Source of the DNA: Conidiobolus incongruus B7586
Taxonomy: Eukaryota > Entomophthoromycota > Entomophthoromycetes > Entomophthorales > Conidiobolaceae
Reading direction: 5' to 3'
Assembly: GCA_000697335.1 (NCBI GenBank)
Contig: JNEM01007510.1
Location: forward strand, 1-13,940
Length of the DNA: 13,940 nucleotides
A model generated the notes under the pieces. That model was given only the letters and a program-made list of their open reading frames with translations, ran no database searches and was not told the origin of the DNA. A program made the translations under genes and the position numbers. This document shows positions 1-9,477 of the stretch, piece after piece. Each line of letters opens with the position of its first letter. Position 1 is the first letter of the stretch.

Positions 1-1249
1 TATTAAAAATATATTGAAAACTTTAATTAATATTCTCAATATAATATATATTACAAATATATATAAATATTTCCTTTATTTCATTTGATTTTTAATATAA
101 TACTGAATTTTAAGTTTAATTAGAACTTCACAGTATTCAAGTCAAATATATTAATATAACCATAATTAAATATGAATGTTTTTTAAACTATTATAGAATT
201 AATTTTACATTATTTAGAGTTAAAATAATAATCCTTTATATTTAATTTTATGTTATTCTTAATTTTAATTCCAAAAACATTAATATATTATTGTAATATT
301 ATATAATGTTATATATCTTTCAATTATATTCATTTAATATAAATATATCATATTTTCATTAAATTCTTTGGAAAGTAATTATCTTAATATAATATTTTGA
401 TAACATATATTTTTTGGTCAAACGTTTTATATTTCTTTATATAACAATTACCATTATTATATTGATTGATTAAAATCAAGTCTTCAAGCAATATATTATA
501 ATGTAGTATTATACTTTTTAATTAAATGAATATATTGAGTAAAATTCCTTATTCCTGATATCCTACCTGATAGATTTCAATTAGGATACAGGATCTTGAA
601 TAAATATAAAAGATGATATGATATTTAATAGCAAATATTGAAATTAATGTTCTAATGTCAAAATATAATACGAATGAAAAGTACATAGTGAAACGTTATA
701 GATGCTAATGTTGAAATTTTTTGTATTGTATAAAAATTTTGTATCACATCATTTAAGTTTTTTTTGGAATTTATTCTCCTTTTTATATTCAGTATTGTTG
801 AAAAAGTGTTGAATATTGATTTTCTATTTAAAAATAACTGATAATTTAATATATTCGAAAAGTATACTGATTCTATTAACAGGCATTACTAGATGTTTTA
901 TTGGAAATCCAATCATTAAAATCAACAATGAATTTGTTTCATATAGTATTCTCTCGGAGTTAAAAGAATATCAAATTTAGAAATACTGAGAAAGGATATT
1001 AAGTTTTATAAAATTTAATTTAAACACAGATTTAAATTACTAATTTTATGTTTTATGAGGTTGAGATTAATACCTTTATTTCAATGAAATATTATTTTTA
1101 ATAAATCTAGGAATTTATTTCAAAAAATATATAACTAAAAACAAAATTCAAATCTTATAACTTTTTAAAATATATAAAATATGGTATTTTGTAAAATATG
1201 GACTTTTTAGTTTTGATGATTTTTAAAATATATTATATTGACAATCATA
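1..1249. other. AT-rich intergenic DNA, no gene seen
   Basis: About 80% A+T with stops in all frames and no reading frame I would defend. The only structured element I noticed is the imperfect hairpin at 553-593. It may be the far upstream flank of the carboxypeptidase gene or the downstream flank of a gene outside the window. Confidence 0.6.
553..593. repeat. Imperfect inverted repeat (12-bp stem, one bulge)
   Basis: The left arm TCCTG-a-TATCCTA (553-565) pairs with TAGGATACAGGA (582-593). This gives 12 base pairs interrupted by one unpaired A at 558, with a 16-base loop. The arms hold several G-C pairs in DNA that is otherwise about 80% A+T, so the pairing is less likely to be composition noise than A/T-only palindromes nearby. 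Function unknown; no gene is close enough to call it a terminator. Confidence 0.5.
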
Positions 1250-1480
1250 ATTGTGGGAGGAGATAGGCTTTTAGGGTTCAAATGGGAAATCACCAGTGGT
1301 AAACATAGATTACCACAGAATTAAGGGAAATTAATGGGGTTCGCCAAGTGAGGTAAAAATGGCTTAATGTAAATTGGATTCTTTGTGTAAAATAAACATC
1401 TTACATTCTTCATAACTCAACACTTTTGTGAGAGTTACGAGAAAAACTTAGAGACTGGATACTTTTGAAATGAAGATAAA
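1250..1480. other. Higher-GC island, unassigned, possible decayed coding DNA
   Basis: GC content rises to roughly 35-40% here against about 20% on either side. On the minus strand one frame is mostly open for about 100 codons with a few stops, including a 31-codon open run that encodes NPIYIKPFLPHLANPINFP. On the plus strand another frame gives LREKLRDWILLK-like stretches. Neither resembles a family I can name. The island could be the remains of a gene or of a mobile element. It also contains the hairpin at 1296-1316. Confidence 0.3.
1296..1316. repeat. Perfect inverted repeat, 7-bp stem and 7-base loop
   Basis: GTGGTAA (1296-1302) and TTACCAC (1310-1316) are exact reverse complements around a 7-base loop, within the higher-GC island. 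It could be a binding site or a chance palindrome; nothing nearby decides it. Confidence 0.4.
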
Positions 1481-1879
1481 ACAGCTATGTTTATTAGTTG
1501 GTTCGTGATAATCTTATATTAGCTTTCATTGTTGATTTTTCATCAATATATAGAGATATAAAAAGGTTATATTAACATGGATTTATCAAATAGCTTCAAT
1601 TTTCTGATTGTTAAAAAACTAGAGATAAAAAATGTATTTTAATTTAAAATACAAAAATTTAACAATAATAATAATAAAATATATATATAATTTTAATATA
1701 TCAATATCAAAATTATATTAACTAAATTAATAAATTTATAATATATATTGCGATTTAGAATTTTACATCTTAAATTCTTCATAAATTTAAATGTTAAATT
1801 AATTTTAATACCAATTTTCAAGACCAAAATATATTTTATTGAATATATATAATCTTTATGTATATGTAATAGATCCATT
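1481..1879. other. AT-rich intergenic DNA with short simple repeats
   Basis: Very AT-rich, with an (AAT)n/(AT)n tract around 1663-1690. A minus-strand open frame spans it, but it is almost entirely I, K, L, N, Y and F codons, as expected from A/T-only DNA, so I do not call it a gene. Confidence 0.5.
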
Positions 1880-2283
1880 TTAAAGTTTACATACAATAAA
1901 GCTAGAATCAGAATAATATAGATTTAAATTGGATATATTTTAACAATTTTGATCTTTAAAATTCAAAAATATTTGATTTCTAGTGAACTGAGTTACGGTT
2001 TAAATTACAATTTCACAATGTGATTCAGGTATAATTGAAACGCAATTAGAAATTTCTAAGTATATATCTTCACAATGTTCAAGTAATATTGCAAAATTCT
2101 ATTGATATACAAGGTATCAATAAAGATATAATTTGAATCAAATATAGATTGATCAAGGTAGAGTTTTACTCCATTTACTAATAAATACTCATATCGACAA
2201 TTTGCAATATCTAGTTTACTTTGAGACGTTTGATAATCAAATTTTATCAATGTTAATATGATTAAATTAATTTTTTTTATAAA
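1880..2283 (-). pseudogene. Possible decayed reverse-strand coding relic, LRR-like flavour
   Basis: One minus-strand frame is open from 2283 down to a stop at 2056, containing SKLDIANCRYEYLLVNG. A second minus-strand frame takes over from about 2098 and runs to 1880 with two internal stops, encoding EDIYLEISNCVSIIPES and then ISNLNLYYSDSSFIVCKL. The amino-acid mix is less biased than expected from random A/T-rich DNA, and the spacing of L and N residues recalls leucine-rich repeats. The hand-over between frames would be a frameshift in an old gene. No start codon is evident; the longest frame opens at a TTG. This is weak evidence: open runs this long can occur by chance in 14 kb of such DNA. 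Confidence 0.22.
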
Positions 2284-2341
2284 TCATCATCTGTGTCATT
2301 TAATTTTTTCTCATTAAAAATATGCGTTACATCATTTAATC

Positions 2342-2349
2342 TATAAAAG
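2342..2349 (+). promoter_or_regulatory. TATA box of the carboxypeptidase gene
   Basis: A perfect TATAAAAG lies 50 bases before the ATG at 2400. In local DNA made mostly of T and A the match is not rare, but its final G and its position make it the best core-promoter candidate. A two-codon ATG-AAT-TAA at 2361-2369 lies between it and the start and is probably upstream of the transcription start. Confidence 0.5.
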
Positions 2350-2399
2350 TTAATTAAATCATGAATTAAATATTTGATTCATTTTTAAATTCATTAATT

Positions 2400-3617
2400 A
2401 TGCTATTGTGTAAATTCCTAATATTTATTGGTACCGTTTTTGCTATTCCTTCCCAAGTTGCTTTTTATAAGGATCACAAGGTTGTTGAAATTTCCAACAC
2501 TCCCCAAGTGCGCAAATTGTTAGAAAAGATCAATGCTGATATTTGGTTTGAAACTAGTGGATCTGCTAAAGTCCATGTTTCTCCTGCTCAATTTGATCAA
2601 TTAAAATCACAATTACCCAAGAATTCCAAATTAAATGTCTTAGTCGAAGATGTTCAAAAGACTATTGATGAAGCCGACGAAGGGTCTTCTGCTAAATCTT
2701 CTGACTGGTTCAGCGCATACCACACCTACGACGAAATTAAGCAATGGTACTCTCAGCATGCTCAATCTAATCCTGGTATTGTCAAGTTTGTCCCTTCTAT
2801 TGGTAAAACATTTCAAAATAATGATATTTTTGCTGTACATTTAACCAACCCTAATGGTGCTCCTAAGAAAAAGGTATGGTTCCAATCTTTAATTCACGCT
2901 CGTGAATGGATCACTGGATCTACTACACAATATATTTTCAACGAACTTTTAATTAGGCGTGAATCTGACCCAACTATTAAGAATATATTAGATCAAGTTG
3001 AAGTCATTTTCATTCCCATTGTCAACCCTGATGGTTATAAATACACTCAGACCAAAAGATTGCACAGAAAGAACTGTAATACTGCTACTGGTGGCAACGG
3101 TGTTGATCTCAACCGTAATTTCCCTTTCCACTGGGGAGGCCTAGGTGCCTCTGCTAATCCAAATAGTGAGACCTACCGTGGTCCTTACGCAGAATCTGAA
3201 CTTGAAACTAAAGCTATCATCTCTTACTCCAGAGCTCAAGGTCCCATTACTGGAGCCATTGACTGGCACTCATACACTGAACTTGTCCTACGCCCTTGGG
3301 GAGATACTACAGCCACCTACCCTCACGAAGCCGCTTTCAAAAAGTTGGGTGATGGTATCAGAGATAAGATCAAGCTTAATCGTGGCAAGGTCTATACTTC
3401 TCAGAAAGCTATTGGCCTCTACCCTACTACCGGATCAGTCCATGACTGGTTCTATGGCTCCGAAAAAGCTTACGGATTTACTATTGAACTCAGTCCAAAC
3501 GAAAATGCTACCAATGGCTTTATTCTCCCACCCTCCGAAATTATTCCAGTTGGTAAGGATTTGTTCCCTGCTGCCATTTACTTCATTCAATTCATACTTG
3601 ATAACCCCATCAATTAA
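2400..3617 (+). CDS. Secreted zinc carboxypeptidase, family M14A (procarboxypeptidase)
   Basis: A 405-residue preproenzyme predicted to remove single C-terminal amino acids from peptides outside the cell. Residues 1-15 are a signal peptide (basic K5, hydrophobic core, cleavage after VFA). About 16-95 is the activation propeptide, and about 103-403 is the peptidase domain. Visible catalytic residues, with bovine CPA numbering in parentheses: zinc ligands H166 and E169 in HAREW (69, 72) and H290 (196); R168 (71); R220 and R223 (124, 127); N238 and R239 in GVDLNRNF (144, 145); Y341 (248); E363 in the YGFTIEL motif (270); F374 (279). The set is complete and the length is typical, so it should be active. 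The specificity position (255) is His348, which is unusual. The mature part has one cysteine (C226) and one NAT glycosylation sequon (N369). The single uninterrupted frame needs no intron. The ATG follows a TATA box and starts a proper signal peptide. A broken paralogue lies 3.5 kb downstream on the same strand. Confidence 0.95.
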   Translation: MLLCKFLIFIGTVFAIPSQVAFYKDHKVVEISNTPQVRKLLEKINADIWFETSGSAKVHVSPAQFDQLKSQLPKNSKLNVLVEDVQKTIDEADEGSSAKSSDWFSAYHTYDEIKQWYSQHAQSNPGIVKFVPSIGKTFQNNDIFAVHLTNPNGAPKKKVWFQSLIHAREWITGSTTQYIFNELLIRRESDPTIKNILDQVEVIFIPIVNPDGYKYTQTKRLHRKNCNTATGGNGVDLNRNFPFHWGGLGASANPNSETYRGPYAESELETKAIISYSRAQGPITGAIDWHSYTELVLRPWGDTTATYPHEAAFKKLGDGIRDKIKLNRGKVYTSQKAIGLYPTTGSVHDWFYGSEKAYGFTIELSPNENATNGFILPPSEIIPVGKDLFPAAIYFIQFILDNPIN

Positions 3618-3650
3618 TTCAATTCTAAAATTATTAATATTTATTTTAAA

Positions 3651-3656
3651 AATAAA
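3651..3656 (+). terminator. Poly(A) signal of the carboxypeptidase gene
   Basis: A canonical AATAAA sits 33 bases after the TAA stop, a plausible distance for a short fungal 3' UTR. In A/T-rich DNA this hexamer is common, so position is the main support. Confidence 0.4.
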
Positions 3657-5157
3657 TTATGTTAATTGAATATTAAATTGTTGAATTCAAAAGACTATTC
3701 AAATTTTATTACTTATCAGTTTCATTTAAAGGCCAATTCTAGCATTTCAATAAATAATTAATTTTTCTATGTATTTTGTAATATTATCAGTTTAAATAAT
3801 TATTTATTATATATCTATGATAATTAAGATTATTATATATTAATAATATAGAGATTAATCAGAACATAATATATTAATTATAAGAAACTCTTTTTATAGA
3901 AATACTCTCACTCATAAAAAAAATCTTTCTAAAACACATTTAATTGAGTAAAAATTAAATTTATTCAAATATATAAATTATTACTTTGTAATTTAAATAA
4001 TGGGAATTTTTTGTGATTAAAAAAAATAAACATTTTAATATATAAAAAGTAAAAATAAATATATAATAAAAAATTAACAATTTCTTTTATTTCTAATAAC
4101 TTTTTGTTATACTTTTAGCAATGATCTAACACTTAAAAAATAGTTCTTTTTATTAAAGACTGAAATTTGATATTTCACAAATTAATTAAATTTTCCTGTA
4201 GAAATTTTCTTTCTTATAAGCTAGTTTTTTAATTACTTAAAACAATTATAATTACATAGGTTATAATTTAAAGAATATACTAGATGTGATAATTTTTTCC
4301 AGTTATTTTTAATTAGAAAATTTTTTATATCTTTAGATTTATGTATTTTATAATTATCATGCAAAATAATAAGTTTTTGAAATTATATTAAGAGTATTAA
4401 TTTAAATTGGTTTTATTTAAAAGAAATATAAAGTTTATTATTAGTTGAATTTCTATTAAAAATTGAATAAAAATAGCATATGCTATTATAATTTATTATA
4501 ATAATTAACATTCACTTTTCAACAAAGTGTTTATATAAAGGAATTTATAAAAAAAGTTGATTTAACTTAATTTAACACTTTAATTGATGTTTTAATAATA
4601 GATTATATAAAAAAACCCAGGGCTCATTAATTATAATAATTTACTATAAAAGCTTTGGTTTCTAACTATACTTTAGTAAGTTTTGTTTAATAATAGCTAT
4701 TCTAGCTTTTTTTAAGTTTTAGTTAAATTATAAGATATCTATTTTATATTTTTATTAATTAATTTTAATTTAAACTTTAATATATATATAATACTTATAT
4801 AACTAATATTAAAGTGTCTTGATAATTTTTTTACTGAAATAAAAAGATTTTTTTCTATAAATTTTTTCATTTTATTAATAATTAATAGAATAATAGTTGA
4901 AATTTATTTTTTAGATTTTGGTAAGTTTTAGATAGTTTTTTTTTAATTTTAAAGTTATTTACCTAGAAATCAATTGTTAATTTAAATAATACTTTATTAT
5001 TAAAAGCTGCTGATTAAATTTAAATAATTTTAAAAGATTTATGGTTAAGTTTTACTAATAATAAAATAAAAAACTTTTGATGATTAATACTTAGTTTAAA
5101 TATTATTAAATTAAACAAATAATTTTAAAAAATGATTTTTTTAATTAAAAAAATTAT

Positions 5158-5177
5158 TATATATATATATATATATA
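5158..5177. repeat. (TA)10 microsatellite
   Basis: Ten uninterrupted TA units inside the AT-rich block. Probably length-variable; no function implied. Confidence 0.8.
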
Positions 5178-6721
5178 ATTCAAAACTATTTATTTTCCTA
5201 TTTGTTTTATATATATTTTTTTTATTTGAAATTAATAATATGTTTGAAAAATCAGAAATTAGAAAATTTCCTATTTTTTCAATTCTATGGTAATATTAAA
5301 TTATATAACTATTTTATATTTTATTTTTTATATTACCTAATATTTAATATAGTTTATTTATATTATTATCTAGGATATTTTTAATTATTTATCAATTTTT
5401 TTATTAATATATTTATTTATTAATATTATAAATAATTATTAGTTTAGAAAAGTTTTATTTGTATGATTAAGTTTATAATTTTTTTTATTTTAATATTAAA
5501 TTATAAAACAATTTAATTATATCTTATTTAGTATTTATTGCTATTGGTTTTAATTATATATTTCATATCTTTTAATAATTATTAAAATTAACTATTATAT
5601 ATTGATCTAATGACTACTAACCTTGATAATAATATATAATTAATTTATAATATATATTAATTATATAAAAAATCAATTTTTATTTATAAGTTATATTTAA
5701 AATTATTAAATTTTTATCTTGATCTTATCCTAAAAATATTTACTCCATAATTAAAAGTTATTATTATCATTATACTAATTTTGTTAATAAATTTTAATAA
5801 TAAATATTAATATTATAAAATTTCATTGTTTATATTTCAATAAGTTTCAAGATGGCCAGAATTTATATTAGAATTTATATCATTGGAAATTATTTTTATA
5901 AATGGATAAAATATAAAGATTTGATTTATAATAACACTAAACAATATATATGAACTCTAAGAATAATAGGGAGCCCTTTATTATCAAAAAATAATATATA
6001 TTTATATTATAAAAAATATAACTAAAATACTAGTTATAATTAATTAAAGCATTATCTATTAGCAAGAACATGACTTCTCTTTTTGACATATATATTTAAC
6101 AATTAATAATTACCAAATTATAATAAACTAATAATACCAATAATTAATATATAGCTTGAATTTTATAATATTCAAAAAAATAATTATCTTTATATTATTA
6201 TAATTTTATCATGATCTTTTTATCAATAATTCCTTTAAAAATAATAAATTTTAAAAAAAATTTTTTTAATTTAACAAATAATAGATATATACTTGATTAA
6301 AAATAATTTAGCAAAAATTGAATTATATTTAAAAAAATCAGAAAATATTTAAAAACTATAAAAAATAATTTAATCATTATAAAGAAAATTTTATTCAAGA
6401 TATTATAAAAAATTCTATAATGGATAATTAATATTATATTATAATATCAGAATTCTAATGTTTAAATTATATATTCAATATTCAAAACAGTTAAAAATTT
6501 GATTTTATCCTATTTTATAATCATACAAAAATGATCAAATAGATCAAAACTATCAAATAAAAAAATATTTTTATGAAATTTTATTAAAGGAAAAATATTG
6601 AATGATATTTGGAAATTTTCATGATTCTTGGAAATAAATGAAAATATGTTTTAAATTATAAGATAAAATCCAGCTTGAGGTATTTTAAAATGTTATGAGA
6701 CTAATTGACTATATATATATA

Positions 6722-6757
6722 TTATAATTATTATAATTATTATGATTATTATGATAT
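6722..6757. repeat. 9-bp tandem repeat, four units
   Basis: Units TTATAATTA, TTATAATTA, TTATGATTA and TTATGATAT follow one another without gaps, directly after a short (TA)n run. The A-to-G change shared by the third and fourth units suggests stepwise duplication. Confidence 0.65.
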
Positions 6758-7159
6758 ATGCTTAATTTGAATATAAAAAAATAATATTATACTCGATTAA
6801 CTATTATATTAATACTTAATTAAATTTTTTAGTCGAATTAATAATATTAAATATAATTATTATTATATTTCTTAAGTAGTAGTAAAATTAAAGTGATTAT
6901 ATTAATTAAACAAGTGGCAAATATTGATAGTATTAGAATTAGATGATGTATAATAAAAACATATAAAATCATCTTGTAAATGATTCAATTAACCAATATA
7001 AATGAATTACTACATCAAAATAGTAATTTTTTGTCAATGCTTGACTGAGAGAGTATTTTAGTGTTTGGCATATATTGATATTGATATTGGAATTTGAATT
7101 ATAAAAATCACAAATATTTCATGTTATTGACAATATCAATTATTTATCAAGTCACTTAA

Positions 7160-8255
7160 ATACAATTATTTAAAATTATCCTATTGATTGCTACCACTTT
7201 GACTACTCCTTTGTTTCCAATGTTTCCCAAGTGAACCAATTGTAGGAGAAGAACAATACCGATATCTGGTCTGAAAATGCGGAAAGGGTCAAGGTCCTTG
7301 TTTTCAGTCTCCAATTCGATTAATTGAAGTCATAATATTCAAGAATTTCTAATTGAATACCCTAGTCGAAGATTCCTAGAAGAATATTGATGAAGGTGCT
7401 CTTGCTAAATCTACTACTGGTTCAATGCTTACTATACTTATGATGAAATTAAACTATGGTACTCTCAGCATGCCAAATCTAACCCTGGTGTAGTTAAGTT
7501 TGTTCCTACCATCGGTAAATCTTACGAGAAGAGATATCTTCTTTATCCACTTGGCCAACTACAATAATACTCCCAAGCAAATTTTAAGCTAAGCTGCAAT
7601 CTGATCCAACCATTAGGAAGATTTTAGATGAAGTCGAAATCATTCTCCTTCCTGTTGTCAACTTTGATGGTTATAGATACATTGTAATCAAGAGATTGTA
7701 GGGGAAGAACCGTAACACCCCAACCGAAGGTGATGGTGTTGATCTCAATCGTAACTTCCCCTTCAAACAGGGTAGATCAAATGCCTCTTCAGATCCTAGA
7801 AGTGAAATCTACCGTGGCCCTTCTGCAGGATCTGAAGCCGAAACCAAAGCTATTACCTCTTACTTCAAAACTCAAGGTCCCATTGCTGAAGTCGTCCACT
7901 GGCGCTCGTATTTCGAGCTTGTCTTACGTCCTTGTGGAGAAACTGACACTGACTTCCATCACGAAGCCATCTTTAAAAAATTGGAAGATGGAAACAGAGA
8001 CAAGGTCAAACAAAACTGTGGTAAAGTATTAACTCCTTTCAGAAATCTGTTGACCCCTACCCTACTTCAGGTTCCGCTGGTGATTGGTTTTACGGTACCA
8101 GAAAAGCTTAAAAATACACCATTGAACTCTGTCGCAATAGTAATACTGTCAATGGTTTTGTCTTTCCCCTCTTTGAAATTGTCCCAATTGGCAAGAAATT
8201 GCTTCCTGATGCCGTTTACTTCATTCAGTTCGTCACACAAAACCCACTTTCTTAA
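7160..8255 (+). pseudogene. Broken M14A carboxypeptidase, tandem paralogue of the 2400-3617 gene
   Basis: The whole stretch aligns in order with the upstream gene, from a decayed signal peptide (KIILLIATTLTTP) to the C-terminal VTQNPLS and a TAA at 8253-8255. By hand alignment about 62% of residues match over the part equal to residues 192-331 of the intact enzyme. It cannot work. The start codon position reads ATA. Some 35-40 bp of propeptide are missing. A deletion of about 74 bp near 7587 removes the HAREW zinc motif. The third zinc ligand is Arg (WRSY instead of WHSY). The RHRK-type arginine is replaced (stop-Gly-Lys). Several stops replace Leu, Gln, His and Tyr codons, and small indels shift the frame at least three more times. 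GVDLNRNFPF, the Tyr248 equivalent and the catalytic Glu equivalent survive. Differences in conserved blocks are mostly synonymous, so it was probably a working paralogue before it decayed. Confidence 0.93.
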
Positions 8256-8913
8256 AGTATTTCTCATGTCTATTATTTTATTTCGCTATTCAATATTATT
8301 TTCCTAAATATAATAATTTGAATAAAACTATTAATATATATTCAAAAAAAATTGATTAATTTTTAAAAATACCTTTGAAAAAAGCAAATCTTTTTTTTCA
8401 TTTTTCTTTATGATTAAATAATATATGATGACAAGGAATATTAATAATATTCAATATCTGTTAATCTATAAAGAACTACATATAATTCAAAGAGTCAAAT
8501 TATAATTTTGTATCTGATTTTTGGGTTTCGTTGATATTGGAAGAATATATTCATCAAATTACATATCAATACCAATTGTGTATCCATTTAAATACATGTT
8601 TGATATATAAAATATTTTATCTTTAACTTAATAATTATCAGTTTTCTGAGTATTATATATAATAGATTTATTGAGAATATGAGAGAATATGGTGAAAGTC
8701 ATGATTAACTTCCTTAGAATCTTATATAAAATATAGTTAATTACAATATTTAAAAAAATACTACTAATATATATTGATGATCTACTGGCTAGTTGATTTT
8801 TCTATACTATATTACATCAAATTGAAAAGTAATCAAATAAATTTTTTATTAAGACATCAATTTTTAAGAATTGAATATTATTTTTTTTATAATTTAAATT
8901 TAAATTATATTAA

Positions 8914-8940
8914 ACAATATATACAATATATACAATATAT
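8914..8940. repeat. 9-bp tandem repeat, three exact units
   Basis: ACAATATAT occurs three times in exact head-to-tail order. Minor satellite-like repeat; no function implied. Confidence 0.75.
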
Positions 8941-9167
8941 TATTTAGAATTAAGAGAACTTTAGCAAGCTTTTTGTAGCCATTATATTCAATAAAATATT
9001 TTAAAAGAATCTATAAAATATCGTAAACAATAATAATTTTTGTGAATTGAAAATGATTAAATTCCGACATATTAGAATTTCAAAACGTAACAAGTTATTA
9101 CAAACAGTGATTTATTTAAATTTACTTTGAAAACTTTTAACTGAATTCTAATTATAAATATAGGAAA

Positions 9168-9477
9168 TTATAATATTAAGTTTGAGATATTGAACAGTAT
9201 TATTTCATTTGTTAATGGTAGATCTTTGATCAAAATATTGGCTCGATTTGTGGTTTGAAGTTTATTAATTGGTATAATTAATTATTTTCATAGTCTTTTT
9301 CTTACAAATTTGAAAATAATAATAAACTGGGATCAACTGTGGTATAAAATTAATTTAGATTAATTACAATAATTCAACAACTCCTTTAGTGATATCGCAG
9401 AAATTTTCATGGCTATTCTTCAAATCATCTCTTGATAAATATGATTTCAAATAGTTGAATATTATGGACACAGTAAA
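9168..9477 (-). pseudogene. Possible decayed F-box-like fragments
   Basis: Two short open runs lie on the minus strand. At 9477-9364 a 37-codon run contains IIFNYLKSYLSRDDLKNS. At 9281-9168 a 37-codon run contains IKDLPLTNEIILFNISNL. Both resemble the fungal F-box pattern (LP..EII..I..YL...DL), and F-box genes are often amplified and pseudogenised in fungi. They are in different positions relative to that pattern, so they would be two fragments rather than one gene. No start codon and no downstream domain is visible. Open runs of this length are expected by chance, so the motif resemblance is the only support. Confidence 0.2.

Larger units (their letters stand above)
3657..7159. other. Extremely AT-rich block between the two carboxypeptidase copies, no gene seen
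   Basis: About 3.5 kb with long stretches near 90-95% A+T, clearly more extreme than the roughly 80% in the other intergenic parts. All frames are closed, or open only with I/K/L/N/F/Y codons. It contains a (TA)10 run, a 9-bp tandem repeat and homopolymer runs. A few GC clusters (CCCAGGGCTC near 4617, GGGAGCCC near 5970) stand alone. I saw no transposon ends, RNA gene or copy of either neighbour. Confidence 0.6.

Noticed and set aside
1275-1285. GGTTCAAATGG as a Pol III B box of a tRNA or SINE.
   Set aside because: The last two bases do not fit the consensus, and no A box, acceptor stem or cloverleaf could be found around it on either strand.
1693-1896. A 67-codon reverse frame as a gene.
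   Set aside because: Composition is dominated by I, K, L, N and Y, and no recognisable domain is present; at most it is the tail of the uncertain relic at 1880-2283.
2640-3669. Other long frames overlapping the intact carboxypeptidase on both strands (2640-2844 and 3145-3669).
   Set aside because: They are shadows of the real frame, which alone carries the full set of M14 motifs.
5202-5384. A 60-codon forward frame in the AT-rich block.
   Set aside because: Nearly all residues are F, Y, I, L, N and K from A/T-only codons, as expected by chance, with no motif or promoter context.
7080-7140. A 10-bp inverted repeat (ATTGATATTG and CAATATCAAT, 41 bases apart) before the pseudogene as a regulatory element.
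   Set aside because: The arms are mostly A/T and low-complexity (overlapping ATTGAT units), so chance pairing is likely, and the downstream gene is dead.
3657-7159. The AT-rich block as inserted mitochondrial DNA.
   Set aside because: No mitochondrial gene, tRNA or rRNA fragment is recognisable; composition alone is not evidence.
7160-8255. TAA/TAG read as glutamine (ciliate-type code), since three stops in the second carboxypeptidase align with Gln codons.
   Set aside because: Other stops align with Leu, His and Tyr codons, a TGA also occurs, frameshifts and a deleted zinc motif are present, and the intact copy uses CAA for Gln and ends in TAA.
7730-8307. Overlapping forward frames and a reverse frame (8067-8267) within the second carboxypeptidase as separate small genes.
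   Set aside because: They lie in the wrong frame relative to the homologous protein, or on the opposite strand, and result from the pseudogene's composition.
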